Source of the DNA: Arthrobacter hankyongi
GTDB taxonomy: Bacteria > Actinomycetota > Actinomycetes > Actinomycetales > Micrococcaceae
Direction: 5' to 3'
Length of the DNA: 64,000 nt
NCBI RefSeq assembly: GCF_022012395.1
Contig: NZ_JAKLTQ010000001.1
Location: forward strand, 801,792-865,791
In this document: piece after piece, positions 37,547 to 47,384 of the stretch
Numbering within the stretch: the stretch's first letter is position 1
Layout of the letters: the number at the start of each line of letters is the position of its first letter
The notes under the pieces: model-generated
Told to the model about the DNA's origin: nothing
What the model saw: the letters and a program-made list of their open reading frames with translations, nothing else
Databases searched by the model: none
Position numbers and translations under genes: made by a program

Positions 37547-38257
37547 GTGAAAAAGACCGGATCTGAAGCGAAGCTGCTGGTAGTCGACGACGAGCCGAAC
37601 ATCCGCGAACTGCTCTCGACTTCGCTGCGGTTTGCCGGGTTCGACGTCGTCGCCGCGGCCAACGGCCGCGAAGCCCTCGCCGCGGCCGAGGAGCACAATC
37701 CGGATCTGGCGGTGCTGGACGTGATGCTGCCCGACATGGACGGCTTCACCGTCACCCGGCGCCTGCGAGCCGCCGGCCGGCATTTCCCGGTGGTCTTCCT
37801 CACCGCCCGCGACGACACCGAGGACAAGGTCACCGGCCTGACCGTGGGCGGGGACGACTACGTCACCAAGCCCTTCAGCCTCGATGAGGTGGTGGCCCGC
37901 ATCCGGGCCGTACTGCGCCGGACCCAGCCGCTGCTCGAGGACGATGCGGTCATCCAGGTCGACGACCTGGAACTGGACGACGACGCGCACGAAGTGCGCC
38001 GCAACGGCGAGGTCATCGACCTCTCCCCCACCGAATTCAAGCTGCTGCGCTACCTGATGCTCAACCCCAACCGCGTGCTGTCCAAGGCCCAGATCCTGGA
38101 CCACGTGTGGGAATACGATTTCAACGGGGACGCGTCCATTGTGGAGTCCTATATTTCCTACCTGCGGCGCAAGATCGATGCGAACCCTGACCTGCCGGCC
38201 CTGATCCAGACCAAAAGGGGTGTCGGGTACCTGCTTCGCTCCTCCGAGAGACGCTGA
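37547..38257 (+). CDS. OmpR-family response regulator
   Basis: A 236-residue two-domain regulator. The receiver (residues about 9-122) has the acidic pair VVDDEPN, phospho-acceptor Asp58 in LAVLDVMLPDMDG and the lysine in YVTKPFSLDE. The winged-helix domain (about 140-232) ends SYISYLRRKID...GVGYLLR. GTG start at 37547. It precedes its kinase by 2 nt. The pair is closest in style to MprA/TrcR-like actinobacterial systems; stimulus unknown. Confidence 0.93.
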   Translation: MKKTGSEAKLLVVDDEPNIRELLSTSLRFAGFDVVAAANGREALAAAEEHNPDLAVLDVMLPDMDGFTVTRRLRAAGRHFPVVFLTARDDTEDKVTGLTVGGDDYVTKPFSLDEVVARIRAVLRRTQPLLEDDAVIQVDDLELDDDAHEVRRNGEVIDLSPTEFKLLRYLMLNPNRVLSKAQILDHVWEYDFNGDASIVESYISYLRRKIDANPDLPALIQTKRGVGYLLRSSERR

Positions 38258-38259
38258 CT

Positions 38260-39723
38260 GTGGTCCACGTGTGGAAGTCGATCTCGCTGCGCACCCAGTT
38301 GGTGGCGATCCTGTGCATCCTGATGATCGCCACGATCGGCATGACCTCGCTGCTGACCATCACCTTCCTGCGCGACAGCATGGTCCAGCGGATGGACGAC
38401 GATATCTGGAACAACGCGCGGAATGTCTCGTCCTGGCTCATCCAGAACCAGACGGCAGGCACCCCGACCTCCACCCAAAACAGCTATTACGGCGTGCTCA
38501 TGGATGCGTCCGGGACGCGGCTGCGCGAGTCCCGGGTGGAAGACGGCGACGTCGACACCCCGATCATCTCCGGAATGACCATCCAGCAGGTGCTGGCCCT
38601 GGACCACAGGCCCTTCGATGTGCACGGCACCAGCCCCAGCAGCGAAGGGTGGCGGGTGCGCGTGTTCGCGATCGCCGGCGGCGCCAGCGTCGCCGTCGCC
38701 CTGCCCTTCGCGCCCGTGAACAATACCGTGGACGCCCTCGCCGCGCTCAGCCTGAGCATCGGCCTGATCTTCACGTTCGTGGCCTGCGCGATCGCCTGGC
38801 TGGCCGTCACCCGGGCGTTCCAGCCGCTGAGCACGGTGGAGAAGACCGCGGCGGCCATCGCCGCCGGCGACCTGTCCCGACGGGTGGAGGTGGTCAATCC
38901 GACCACCGAAATCGGCCGGCTCTCCGGCTCGCTGAACGCGATGCTGGCCCACATCGAAACCGCCTTCGCCGTCCGCGGGGCCTCCGAACAAAAGATGCGC
39001 CGGTTCGTGGCCGATGCCTCACACGAACTGCGGACCCCGCTGGTGACCATCCGCGGTTTCTCCGAACTGTACCGCCACGGCGCCCTGCGGACCGAGGAGG
39101 ACGTGGCCGCCGCCATGGGGCGGATCGAGGCAGAGGCCAAGCGGATGGGCCAGCTCGTGGAGGACCTGCTCACACTCGCCCGCGTGGACGAGCAGCGGCC
39201 GCTGGAATCGAAGCCGCTGGACCTGCTGATGCTGGGCAACGACGCCGTGATGGACGCCAAGGCCAGCGCCCCGGACCGCCGGATCAGCGTGATCGGGCTC
39301 GACGGCGGTGCGCCGGAGCGGGCCCCGATTGTCGGCGACGAGGCGCGGCTGCGCCAGGTCATGGCGAACCTGCTCACCAACGCGCTGCGCTACACCCCGC
39401 CCGGCTCGCCGATCGAGGTTGCCACCGGCGTCGTCTCGGTGATCGACGACCGCAGGGACTCGGTGATCGAGGTCCGCGACCACGGTCCCGGGATCTCGGA
39501 AGATGAAGCCGCCCGGGTGTTCGAACGCTTCTACCGCGCCGACTCCTCCCGGCACCGCGAAACCGGCGGGACCGGACTCGGCCTGGCCATCGTCGCGGCC
39601 CTGGTGGCCCAGCATGACGGCTCGGTCCGGCTGCAGGAGACCGAGGGCGGCGGGGCGACCATGAGCATCAGGATCCCCTACCAGCCGCTGCCGGAGGATC
39701 AGGAAGCCGTCCTCGCCGGCTGA
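38260..39723 (+). CDS. Membrane sensor histidine kinase
   Basis: A 487-residue kinase: transmembrane span about 13-35, an extracytoplasmic sensor about 36-160, second span about 167-188, HAMP about 189-240, then the HisKA domain with phospho-acceptor His255 in ADASHELRTPL. The ATPase domain shows NLLTNALRYTP (N box), DHGPGISE (G1), FERFYR (F) and GTGLGLAIV (G2). GTG start at 38260, 2 nt after the response regulator stop. Cognate pair; signal not evident. Confidence 0.94.
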   Translation: MVHVWKSISLRTQLVAILCILMIATIGMTSLLTITFLRDSMVQRMDDDIWNNARNVSSWLIQNQTAGTPTSTQNSYYGVLMDASGTRLRESRVEDGDVDTPIISGMTIQQVLALDHRPFDVHGTSPSSEGWRVRVFAIAGGASVAVALPFAPVNNTVDALAALSLSIGLIFTFVACAIAWLAVTRAFQPLSTVEKTAAAIAAGDLSRRVEVVNPTTEIGRLSGSLNAMLAHIETAFAVRGASEQKMRRFVADASHELRTPLVTIRGFSELYRHGALRTEEDVAAAMGRIEAEAKRMGQLVEDLLTLARVDEQRPLESKPLDLLMLGNDAVMDAKASAPDRRISVIGLDGGAPERAPIVGDEARLRQVMANLLTNALRYTPPGSPIEVATGVVSVIDDRRDSVIEVRDHGPGISEDEAARVFERFYRADSSRHRETGGTGLGLAIVAALVAQHDGSVRLQETEGGGATMSIRIPYQPLPEDQEAVLAG

Positions 39724-39864
39724 CCGCACTCGTCCTCCACCGGGGCCGCCGGCGCGGGCTGCTCCACAGCGGCCGGGCCGCCCGTGGCCGCGGACCGCAC
39801 CGGCCCGTAGCCTCGAAGCAGCTGGCCGGAAGGTGGCCGGTACCGACTACCGCGGAGGCAGGCC

Positions 39865-40155
39865 ATGGCCGTTTTCCATGTCGACAGCGAAGCCCTGCAG
39901 GCCAAGAGCACGGCCGTCCAAGGCACCATCGGCCGGCTGCAGGCCGAGGTGGACACCATGCAGGCAGGCCTGCGCGAGCTGGAATCGCTCTGGAGCGGTC
40001 CGGCCTCGGCCAACTTCCAGCTGCTCATCACGCAGTGGCGGGCAACCCAGCTGAAAGTGGAGGAGTCGCTGGCGAGCATCAACACGGCGCTGGCCCATGC
40101 GTCGCAGCAGTATGCGCAGGCGGAGGCCGCCAATGCCCGGCTCTTCCTCGGCTGA
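39865..40155 (+). CDS. Solitary WXG100 (ESAT-6-like) protein
   Basis: A 96-residue helical-hairpin protein with the central turn WSGPAS and long flanking helices (SEALQAKSTAVQGTIGRLQA, SINTALAHASQQYAQAEAAN). This is the size and shape of type VII secretion substrates. ATG 39865 follows GGAGG. No EccC ATPase, membrane component or second WXG100 gene lies nearby, so any secretion machinery must be elsewhere. Confidence 0.85.
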   Translation: MAVFHVDSEALQAKSTAVQGTIGRLQAEVDTMQAGLRELESLWSGPASANFQLLITQWRATQLKVEESLASINTALAHASQQYAQAEAANARLFLG

Positions 40156-40163
40156 GGCCCGGG

Positions 40164-41117
40164 CTACGCGCGTTCCGGGGTGCCCTGGTGGAAACGCAGC
40201 CGCCAGTGGCCCTCCTCCCGCAGCCACAGCGAGCTGCGCAGCGACGAGCCGGCGCGGCCGCGGCTGCGGTAGGTGACCAGGATGCTCTCCTCGCCGAGCC
40301 GCTCCACGGCCAGCAGATCCAGCTCGCTGCCGGCCGCAGGGGCCGTCTGCAGGGCGTTGATGATCTCCTCGCGCGTCCACATCCGCCCGCTCTCCCCGAT
40401 TTCGGCGAAGTCCCGGTGCAGCAGCACGGCCATCCGGCCGAAGTCGGAGCGGGTTTCGGGCCGCAGCAGTTCCTCCTCCAGCGCCAGCACGAGGTGCTCG
40501 GGCTTGCCGTCCTCCTCGGGCCGGTCGGCATCGGGCAGTTCGGAGAACAGGTCGGGTTCGGCGGCCCCGGTTGCCGGCGGGACCGGTTCCGGCCGGGCCG
40601 GCCGGCCCGGCAATGCGGAGGCCGGCCCGGCGGCCGCGTTGGCACCGGTAAATCCCGGCCCGGCGGGCACCACGGTCCCCTGCTGATAGGCCGAGGCAAC
40701 GGCCCGGGCGCGCACGTCGGCGGCCTCGTTCAGCTCATGGCCGGCATGCCCGCGGACCCACTCGAACTCGTAGCTGCGTCCCTTGACCGCCTCGTCGATC
40801 TGCTGCAGCAGGTCCACGTTCAGCACCGGCTTGCCATCGGCCTTCCGCCAGCCCTTCCGCTTCCAGCCGGGCATCCACTTCGACACGCAATTAATCACGT
40901 ACTGGCTGTCGCACAGGATCCGCAGATGCTCTTCGGGAAGATGCGCGGTGGAACGGAGCAGGTCCAGCACGGCCATCAACTCGCCCTGGTTGTTCGTACC
41001 ATGCGGCCAGCCGCCCGCTGCCCAGCAGTCGTCGTCGATATACCAAGCCCAGCCGGCCGGACCGGGATTGCCGAGCGCGGATCCGTCGGCGGCAGCAGTA
41101 ATTGTCATGCTGTCCAT
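40164..41117 (-). CDS. rnhA: Ribonuclease HI with C-terminal NTF2-like (DUF4440) domain
   Basis: A 317-residue fusion. Residues about 5-145 are RNase HI with the catalytic acids Asp11 (AAADGSA), Glu46 (NNQGELMAV), Asp70 (LCDSQYV) and Asp134 (LNEAADVRA) and the His124 loop (VRGHAGHELN); it removes RNA from RNA-DNA hybrids. After a Gly/Pro/Ala linker, residues about 205-317 form an NTF2/DUF4440-like domain (LALEEELLRPETRSDFGRM, ALQTAPAAGSELDLLAVE, HWRLRFHQGTPE). Start chosen at ATG 41115-41117; a second in-frame ATG lies at 41108. Confidence 0.88.
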   Translation of the reverse strand: MDSMTITAAADGSALGNPGPAGWAWYIDDDCWAAGGWPHGTNNQGELMAVLDLLRSTAHLPEEHLRILCDSQYVINCVSKWMPGWKRKGWRKADGKPVLNVDLLQQIDEAVKGRSYEFEWVRGHAGHELNEAADVRARAVASAYQQGTVVPAGPGFTGANAAAGPASALPGRPARPEPVPPATGAAEPDLFSELPDADRPEEDGKPEHLVLALEEELLRPETRSDFGRMAVLLHRDFAEIGESGRMWTREEIINALQTAPAAGSELDLLAVERLGEESILVTYRSRGRAGSSLRSSLWLREEGHWRLRFHQGTPERA

Positions 41118-41160
41118 CTTTTCAGATCGCCAGGCCGGGAAAGGGACATACGCTTGGTCC

Positions 41161-42060
41161 GTGGCCATACTGATCGATCCACCGCGCTGGCCGGCCCACG
41201 GCACGCTCTTCTCGCATCTGGTCTCGGACTCGTCGCTGGCCGAGCTGCACGAGTTCGCCGCCGCCGCCGGCATCCCGGAGCGCGCCTTCGACCTGGACCA
41301 CTACGATGTGCCGGCCCGGCGCTACCAGGACCTGGTGGCCCGCGGGGCCAGCGAAGTCCCGGGCGGGGAGCTGGTGCGCAGGCTCGCCGCCAGCGGGCTG
41401 CGGATTCCGGCCCGCCGGCGCGGCAGCAAGCTGGAAACCGTGCTCCTGGACCATTGGGACCGCCTGCTGCCCGGCCACCCGGAGCTCGGCGGGCAGCTCG
41501 TGGCCCGCTGGGGCGAGGCCCACCGCTGCTACCACGACCGGACCCACCTGCTGGCGGTGCTCGAGGCCCTGCGGGCCCTGATCGGCGCCGGCGAAGATCC
41601 CGGACCGCAGCCGCGGGCCGTCTGGCTGGCGGCCTGGTTCCACGACGCCGTGTACAACGGCGCCGCCGGCCGGGACGAACAGGACTCGGCCCGGCTGGCC
41701 GCGGACCTGCTGGCGCGCGGCGGCTGCCCGGGCCGGGAAATCGAGGAAACGGTCCGCCTCGTCCTGCTCACCGCCACCCACCGGCCTCAGGAGCGGGACC
41801 TGGCCGGGGCGCTGCTGTGCGATGCGGACCTGTCGGTCCTGGGCCGCCCGCCGGCCGAATACCGGGAGTATGTGCAGGCGGTGAGGAAGGAGTACGCGCA
41901 CGTTGGCGACGCCGATTTCGCCGCCGGCCGCGCCGCCGTCGTCCGCCACCTGCTGGAACTGGACCCGCTGTTCCGGACCGGGACGGCCCGCCGGCTCTGG
42001 CTGGCGCAGGCCAGGCAGAACCTGGCCGCCGAGCAGCGGCACTGGCACCGCGCCGGTTAA
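41161..42060 (+). CDS. DUF4031 domain fused to an HD-type phosphohydrolase domain
   Basis: A 299-residue two-part protein starting at GTG 41161. Residues 1-85 match DUF4031 (AILIDPPRWPAHGTLFSHLV, FDLDHYDVPARRYQDLV). Residues about 100-299 have an HD-domain pattern with RCYHDRTHL, LAAWFHDAVYNGAAGRDEQ and LLCDADLSVLGR, suggesting a metal-dependent phosphohydrolase. Both parts also occur as separate proteins. Substrate unknown. Divergent from rnhA with 43 bp between the starts. Confidence 0.87.
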   Translation: MAILIDPPRWPAHGTLFSHLVSDSSLAELHEFAAAAGIPERAFDLDHYDVPARRYQDLVARGASEVPGGELVRRLAASGLRIPARRRGSKLETVLLDHWDRLLPGHPELGGQLVARWGEAHRCYHDRTHLLAVLEALRALIGAGEDPGPQPRAVWLAAWFHDAVYNGAAGRDEQDSARLAADLLARGGCPGREIEETVRLVLLTATHRPQERDLAGALLCDADLSVLGRPPAEYREYVQAVRKEYAHVGDADFAAGRAAVVRHLLELDPLFRTGTARRLWLAQARQNLAAEQRHWHRAG

Positions 42061-42102
42061 CGCCGGAAGCACGGCCCCCGCAAGGGAACCGTGCTTCCGG
42101 CG
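42061..42102. terminator. Bidirectional terminator between the HD protein gene and groEL
   Basis: Perfect 14-bp arms 42061-42074 and 42089-42102 with a 14-nt loop, starting directly after the stop codon of the rightward gene and 24 nt past the groEL stop. Confidence 0.82.
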
Positions 42103-42126
42103 TGGTGATCCGATGGACCGGGAGGC

Positions 42127-43761
<1,635 letters not shown>

Positions 43762-43951
43762 TTAGGTCCCTTCTGGACAGTAGACTGCAGGCGCAATGCT
43801 GGACGGATCCAGACTGCATGGCCAGCTGCGGTGCCCGCGACGGCCGGACAGCGGCGGCGGCGATCTCTTTACGCCACACCCCTGTCCTCACCACAGTGAC
43901 CAGGTGGTTCGCTCCTCCCCGCTTCCTGCCGACCCCCGCCTGGCGGGTTTC

Positions 43952-43978
43952 TTAGCAGTCGACCGGGAAGAGTGCTAA
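43952..43978. promoter_or_regulatory. CIRCE operator 1 (HrcA site) upstream of groEL
   Basis: TTAGCAGTC-N9-GAGTGCTAA, one mismatch to the consensus TTAGCACTC-N9-GAGTGCTAA. It lies in the leader of groEL (197 bp from the start codon). Confidence 0.88.
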
Positions 43979-43986
43979 GTCAATAA

Positions 43987-44013
43987 TTAGCACTCACCGG
44001 GGAGGAGTGCAAC
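43987..44013. promoter_or_regulatory. CIRCE operator 2 (HrcA site) upstream of groEL
   Basis: TTAGCACTC-N9-GAGTGCAAC, 2 mismatches in the last part of the right arm. It is 8 bp from operator 1. The rest of the 517-bp gap 43756-44272 holds the groEL leader and, presumably, promoters; I see no gene in it. Confidence 0.85.
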
Positions 44014-44272
44014 CAACAGCCACGCTTCCGCGCATGTGTGAAGCCACGGCGGTCCTGCCCCCGGGCCCGCCGGCAAAAGGGGGCCGCCGCCGGCGGGTCG
44101 AGGCCGGCTGCCGGCAGCACTTCGCTCTGCGCTTAACTGCTCCGCCGCGCAGCCGCCGGGCTTCAGGGTCCCCCGCCGCCGAATCAGGGCGTTCCCCCAT
44201 GGTTTCCGCTGCCCGCCGGCCGTAGATTGATAGTCAGGACAGGAATCCCAGATCAAACCAAGGAGCCAGAGA

Positions 44273-44857
44273 ATGTCCGAAAATCCGGACGCCAGCGATG
44301 CCCGCCAGGAACGTCCCGCGAATCCCACGGAGCCGGTTCCTCCTCAGGCCGCGAATCCCACCCTGCCGCTGTCCAAGCCCGAGGCCGGCGGCGCTGCAGG
44401 AACGGACCGCCCGCCCGTCCTGCCGGCCGGACCGCAGTCCCCCGGCGCCCAGCAGCAGCCCCCGTATGCCCAGCCCTACGGACAGCAGGATGCCTATGGC
44501 GCCCAGAACCCCTATGCCCCGCCGGCCGGGCCGCAGGACGGGCCGTACGCCCAGCCGTACCCGCAGCAGCCGTACTCCCAGCAGCCGTACTACGGCATTC
44601 CCGGACAGCCCTACAACGTGACCGGCTACGTGGAGCAGAAGTCCCGGCTGGTCGGCGGCCTGCTCGGCATCCTGCTGGGCGGCCTGGGCATCCACCGGTT
44701 CTACCTCGGCTACACGGCGATCGGCGTCCTGCAGATCGTGGTGACCTTCCTGACCTTTGGCTTCGGCGCCATCTGGGGCTTCATCGAGGGCATCATGATC
44801 CTGGTCGGCGCCGAGCCCTTCCGGCGCGACGCGCGCGGAGTCCCGTTGAAGGAGTAG
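44273..44857 (+). CDS. TM2-domain membrane protein
   Basis: A 194-residue protein. Residues 1-120 are disordered and rich in Pro, Tyr, Gln and Gly (repeats such as PYAQPYGQQ, PYAQPYPQQPYSQQ). Residues about 124-185 form the TM2 domain with two spans and the linking motif LGGLGIHRFYLGYTAIGVLQ. TM2 proteins are common in actinobacteria and of unknown role. A hairpin follows at 44875-44909. Confidence 0.9.
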   Translation: MSENPDASDARQERPANPTEPVPPQAANPTLPLSKPEAGGAAGTDRPPVLPAGPQSPGAQQQPPYAQPYGQQDAYGAQNPYAPPAGPQDGPYAQPYPQQPYSQQPYYGIPGQPYNVTGYVEQKSRLVGGLLGILLGGLGIHRFYLGYTAIGVLQIVVTFLTFGFGAIWGFIEGIMILVGAEPFRRDARGVPLKE

Positions 44858-44874
44858 CCGGCCGCGGCACCTCA

Positions 44875-44909
44875 ACCGGCAGCCTGCCCGCACATGGGAG
44901 GCTGCCGGT
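44875..44909. terminator. Terminator between TM2 gene and cspA
   Basis: Inverted repeat with 11 perfect outer pairs (ACCGGCAGCCT/AGGCTGCCGGT) and an inner CCC/GGG, followed by TGTT. Lies between convergent genes. Confidence 0.75.
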
Positions 44910-44936
44910 GTTAAAGCTGCAGTGGCGGATGCAATC

Positions 44937-45143
44937 TCAGGAAGCGACCCGGACTTCTTCGGCCTGCGGGCCCTTCTGGCCCTCGCCGATCTCGAATTCG
45001 ACCCGCTGGCCCTCTTCCAGGGCCCGGTAGCCCTCCATCTGGATCGCGGACCAGTGGACAAACACGTCCGTATCGGCCCCGTCCACGGTGATGAAGCCGT
45101 AGCCCTTCTCAGCGTTGAACCATTTAACCGTGCCTTGCGCCAT
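44937..45143 (-). CDS. cspA: Cold-shock protein
   Basis: A 68-residue single-domain cold-shock protein: [20 protein letters not shown] holds RNP1, and [14 protein letters not shown] is RNP2. It binds single-stranded RNA to melt structure. The start is the ATG at 45141-45143 after GGGGGAAAG; a longer in-frame extension upstream lacks coding character. Confidence 0.95.
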   Translation of the reverse strand: MAQGTVKWFNAEKGYGFITVDGADTDVFVHWSAIQMEGYRALEEGQRVEFEIGEGQKGPQAEEVRVAS

Positions 45144-45302
45144 CTTTCCCCCATAAATCGGTGTTTCCAGCCCAACCGGCCGGCTCCAGCCGGAAGGGGA
45201 TGCTGACACTCTATCGACGGCGGCTTCCGGTGGCGCCGGGAGCGAAGGGAAAGTTATTGAGACGTAACCGGGCCGGCACCGGCCGGAGTGCCCGAGGTCC
45301 GG

Positions 45303-45971
45303 CTACTGGAATCCGGGACCCAGCACCACGGTCAGGCCGTCGGAGATCTCCCCCGGACCGGTCTGGCGGACGTCCCCGATGTTCAGCAACGCGGACAGTT
45401 CCTGCGCGTTCGCTTCCTGTCCGGGGTTGTAGAAGATCACCGAGCTCGCCAGTGTGGTGCCGGTCCAGTTGTCGACCCCGGCGATCTGCCAGCCCTTGGC
45501 CGAAACCGTGGCGGAGACGTCCGCACCCAGGCCGGCGGTCCCGGTGCCGTTGAGCACCAGCACCGGATCGCTCATGTCCGCCCCGGCCGGTTCTTCGGAT
45601 TCGGCGGGGTCGGAACCCGCTTCCTCAGTGGGTTCCGAACTTGCTTCCTCGGTTGGGTCGGCGCTGGGGGCCGCCGTTTCCGCGGGGGTGGTTTCCGGCG
45701 CTGCCGTGGTGGCAGGCGCTGCTGTAGTGGCAGGCGCTGCCGTGGTGGCAGGCGCCGTCGGCTCGGCCGCCACCGATTCCGCGGTGCTGCCCGTGCCGAG
45801 CAGGGGCAGCACGAAGAATGAGAGCACGCCGACGGCCAGGGCCAGCCCCGCGGCAAGAATGACCAGGCCCAGCCTGCCGGCCTTCGGCGCTGCCATGGCG
45901 GCCCGGTGCACACCCTGGCGGTCGGAGGTTTCCGGGATCCGGTCAAACTCGTCTTGGGAGTAGTTGGTCAT
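45303..45971 (-). CDS. LytR_C domain membrane-anchored protein
   Basis: A 222-residue protein with one transmembrane span (about 34-58, LGLVILAAGLALAVGVLSFF), a low-complexity Ala/Thr/Pro/Glu stretch outside the membrane (about 66-130, three exact PATTAA-type repeats), and a C-terminal LytR_C domain (PVLVLNGTGTAGLGADVSAT, SVIFYNPGQEANAQELSALL). Stand-alone LytR_C proteins are cell-envelope proteins of unknown detail. It follows the DUF3263 gene by 47 bp in the same direction. Confidence 0.88.
   Translation of the reverse strand: MTNYSQDEFDRIPETSDRQGVHRAAMAAPKAGRLGLVILAAGLALAVGVLSFFVLPLLGTGSTAESVAAEPTAPATTAAPATTAAPATTAAPETTPAETAAPSADPTEEASSEPTEEAGSDPAESEEPAGADMSDPVLVLNGTGTAGLGADVSATVSAKGWQIAGVDNWTGTTLASSVIFYNPGQEANAQELSALLNIGDVRQTGPGEISDGLTVVLGPGFQ
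45697..45750. repeat. Three tandem 18-bp repeats inside the LytR_C gene
   Basis: GGCGCTGCCGTGGTGGCA at 45697-45714, a copy with two changes at 45715-45732, and an exact copy at 45733-45750. They encode the Pro-Ala-Thr-Thr-Ala-Ala linker repeats; copy number could vary between strains. Confidence 0.85.
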
Positions 45972-46018
45972 CGAAAGGTGCGTTCCTTGTGATCGGCGGG
46001 CGAGGGACGTCGAGCGGA

Positions 46019-46327
46019 CTACGAATCCGAGCCCAGGCGGCGGGCGGTGCGGGCGCGCTGGCGGGAGGTGCGGAGCCTGCGCAGCCGCTTGACCAGCATC
46101 GGATCGTGCGCCAGGGCGTCCTCGGTATCAATCAGCGCATTGAGGACCTGGTAGTACTGCGTGGCGGACATATCGAACAGTTCGCGAATGGCCTGCTCCT
46201 TGGCACCGGAGTACTTCCACCACTGCCGTTCCAGCGCCAGCATTTTCTGGTCGCGCTCGCCGAGCTTGCTGGAGGAGTCCAGTTCCGCATCAAGGGCGAA
46301 CTTGCGCGCTTCCGCGGATCCTGCCAC
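46019..46327 (-). CDS. DUF3263 family protein
   Basis: A 102-residue helical protein: MLALERQWWKYSGAKEQAIR and FDMSATQYYQVLNALIDTED are the DUF3263 core, which looks like a helix-turn-helix, followed by an Arg-rich tail (RLRRLRTSRQRARTARR). DNA binding is plausible. GTG start at 46325-46327. First gene of an operon with the LytR_C protein, a conserved actinobacterial order. Confidence 0.88.
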   Translation of the reverse strand: MAGSAEARKFALDAELDSSSKLGERDQKMLALERQWWKYSGAKEQAIRELFDMSATQYYQVLNALIDTEDALAHDPMLVKRLRRLRTSRQRARTARRLGSDS

Positions 46328-46541
46328 GACTCACCATCACTTCCGTCTTGCCTCGCCTGCTGCTGCCCGGCTTCCGGCAGCCGCCCCAGGCCTGCCTTGC
46401 GGCCGGTGCTTGGGCGGCCCTGCAGGGAAACCGCCCTTCCCATGTTAGTTGCCGCGCTGCGGCCTGTCATTTGTGCCGGTCGCAACGGAGTGTTGCCCCG
46501 CGGGTGCTGCCGTGGCCCGGATGTCGGCGAAGATGTTGGGT

Positions 46542-47300
46542 ATGGATAACGACGACGGCGCACTTTTTCCACTGCCGGACTTGCCTCCGGACCCGGACCC
46601 GGCGGAACCGTTTCCCTTCGCCTCCCCCGCAGCCCTGAGCGATGTGATGGACCCCGGCTGGGCCGACGCGCTGGCACCCGCCGAGCCGCTGCTCTGGGAA
46701 ATTGCGGCCTTCCTGGAGTCCGAACGCTCGGCCGGAAAGCGGATCCTGCCTGCCCCCGCAAACATCCTGCGCGCCTTCCAGCGCCCGCTGTCCAAGGTCA
46801 AGGTACTGATCGTGGGCCAGGATCCCTACCCCACCCCCGGCCATCCCATCGGCCTGTCGTTCGCCGTCGAACGCCATGTCAGGCCCGTGCCGCGCAGCCT
46901 GGCCAATATCTTCCGCGAACTGCAGATGGACCTGGGCATCACCCCGCCGCTGCACGGGGACCTCTCGGCCTGGGCGGACCAGGGCGTGCTGCTGCTGAAC
47001 CGGGTGCTCACCGTGCAGGCCGGCAAGTCCGGTTCCCACCGGAACAAGGGCTGGGAACCGGTCACGGAGCTGGCGGTCCGGGCGCTGGCCCGGCGTGGCG
47101 GGCCCCTGGTGGCCCTGCTGTGGGGGCGGGACGCCCAGCTGGTTGCCCCGCTGCTTGGCGCGGTGCCGCGGATTGAATCGGTGCATCCCAGCCCGCTGTC
47201 GGCCGGCCGCGGATTCTTCGGCTCCAAGCCGTTCAGCCGCGCCAATGAACTGCTCGCAAAACAGGGTGCCGGCCCGGTGGACTGGCGCCTGCCGCGCTGA
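46542..47300 (+). CDS. ung: Uracil-DNA glycosylase (family 1)
   Basis: A 252-residue UDG that removes uracil from DNA. The catalytic Asp94 is in [17 protein letters not shown]; actinobacterial enzymes have Pro instead of the usual His after DPY. The other active-site loop is [11 protein letters not shown] and the middle motif is [13 protein letters not shown]. Of three in-frame ATGs (46521, 46533, 46542) I chose the last, closest to the usual N-terminus; the start is uncertain. Divergent from the DUF3263 gene. Confidence 0.94.
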   Translation: MDNDDGALFPLPDLPPDPDPAEPFPFASPAALSDVMDPGWADALAPAEPLLWEIAAFLESERSAGKRILPAPANILRAFQRPLSKVKVLIVGQDPYPTPGHPIGLSFAVERHVRPVPRSLANIFRELQMDLGITPPLHGDLSAWADQGVLLLNRVLTVQAGKSGSHRNKGWEPVTELAVRALARRGGPLVALLWGRDAQLVAPLLGAVPRIESVHPSPLSAGRGFFGSKPFSRANELLAKQGAGPVDWRLPR

Positions 47301-47384
47301 GCACCGCTTCGCGGCGCCCGGCCCTGGCACCGGGAAGGGCTTAGGCTGGGATAGGACCATTTCCGACCGCAGGAGCCCAGCCCC

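Noticed and set aside
43979..43995. GAGTGCTAA-N8-TTAGCACTC read as a CIRCE element
   Set aside because: The arms are in reversed order for CIRCE; it is produced by two genuine CIRCE sites side by side.
45697..45750. Tandem 18-bp repeats as a possible CRISPR or VNTR locus
   Set aside because: They have no spacers and lie in frame within the LytR_C gene, encoding a linker.
46821..46870. Loss of the conserved His in the uracil-DNA glycosylase motif GQDPYH (here GQDPYP) as a damaged active site
   Set aside because: Pro at this place is normal in actinobacterial enzymes such as the mycobacterial one; the catalytic Asp and the HPSPLS loop are intact.
47337..47365. TTAGGCTGGGATAGG as an IdeR box upstream of the siderophore-interacting protein gene
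   Set aside because: Only about half of the consensus positions match and the symmetric half is missing, so not listed as a site.
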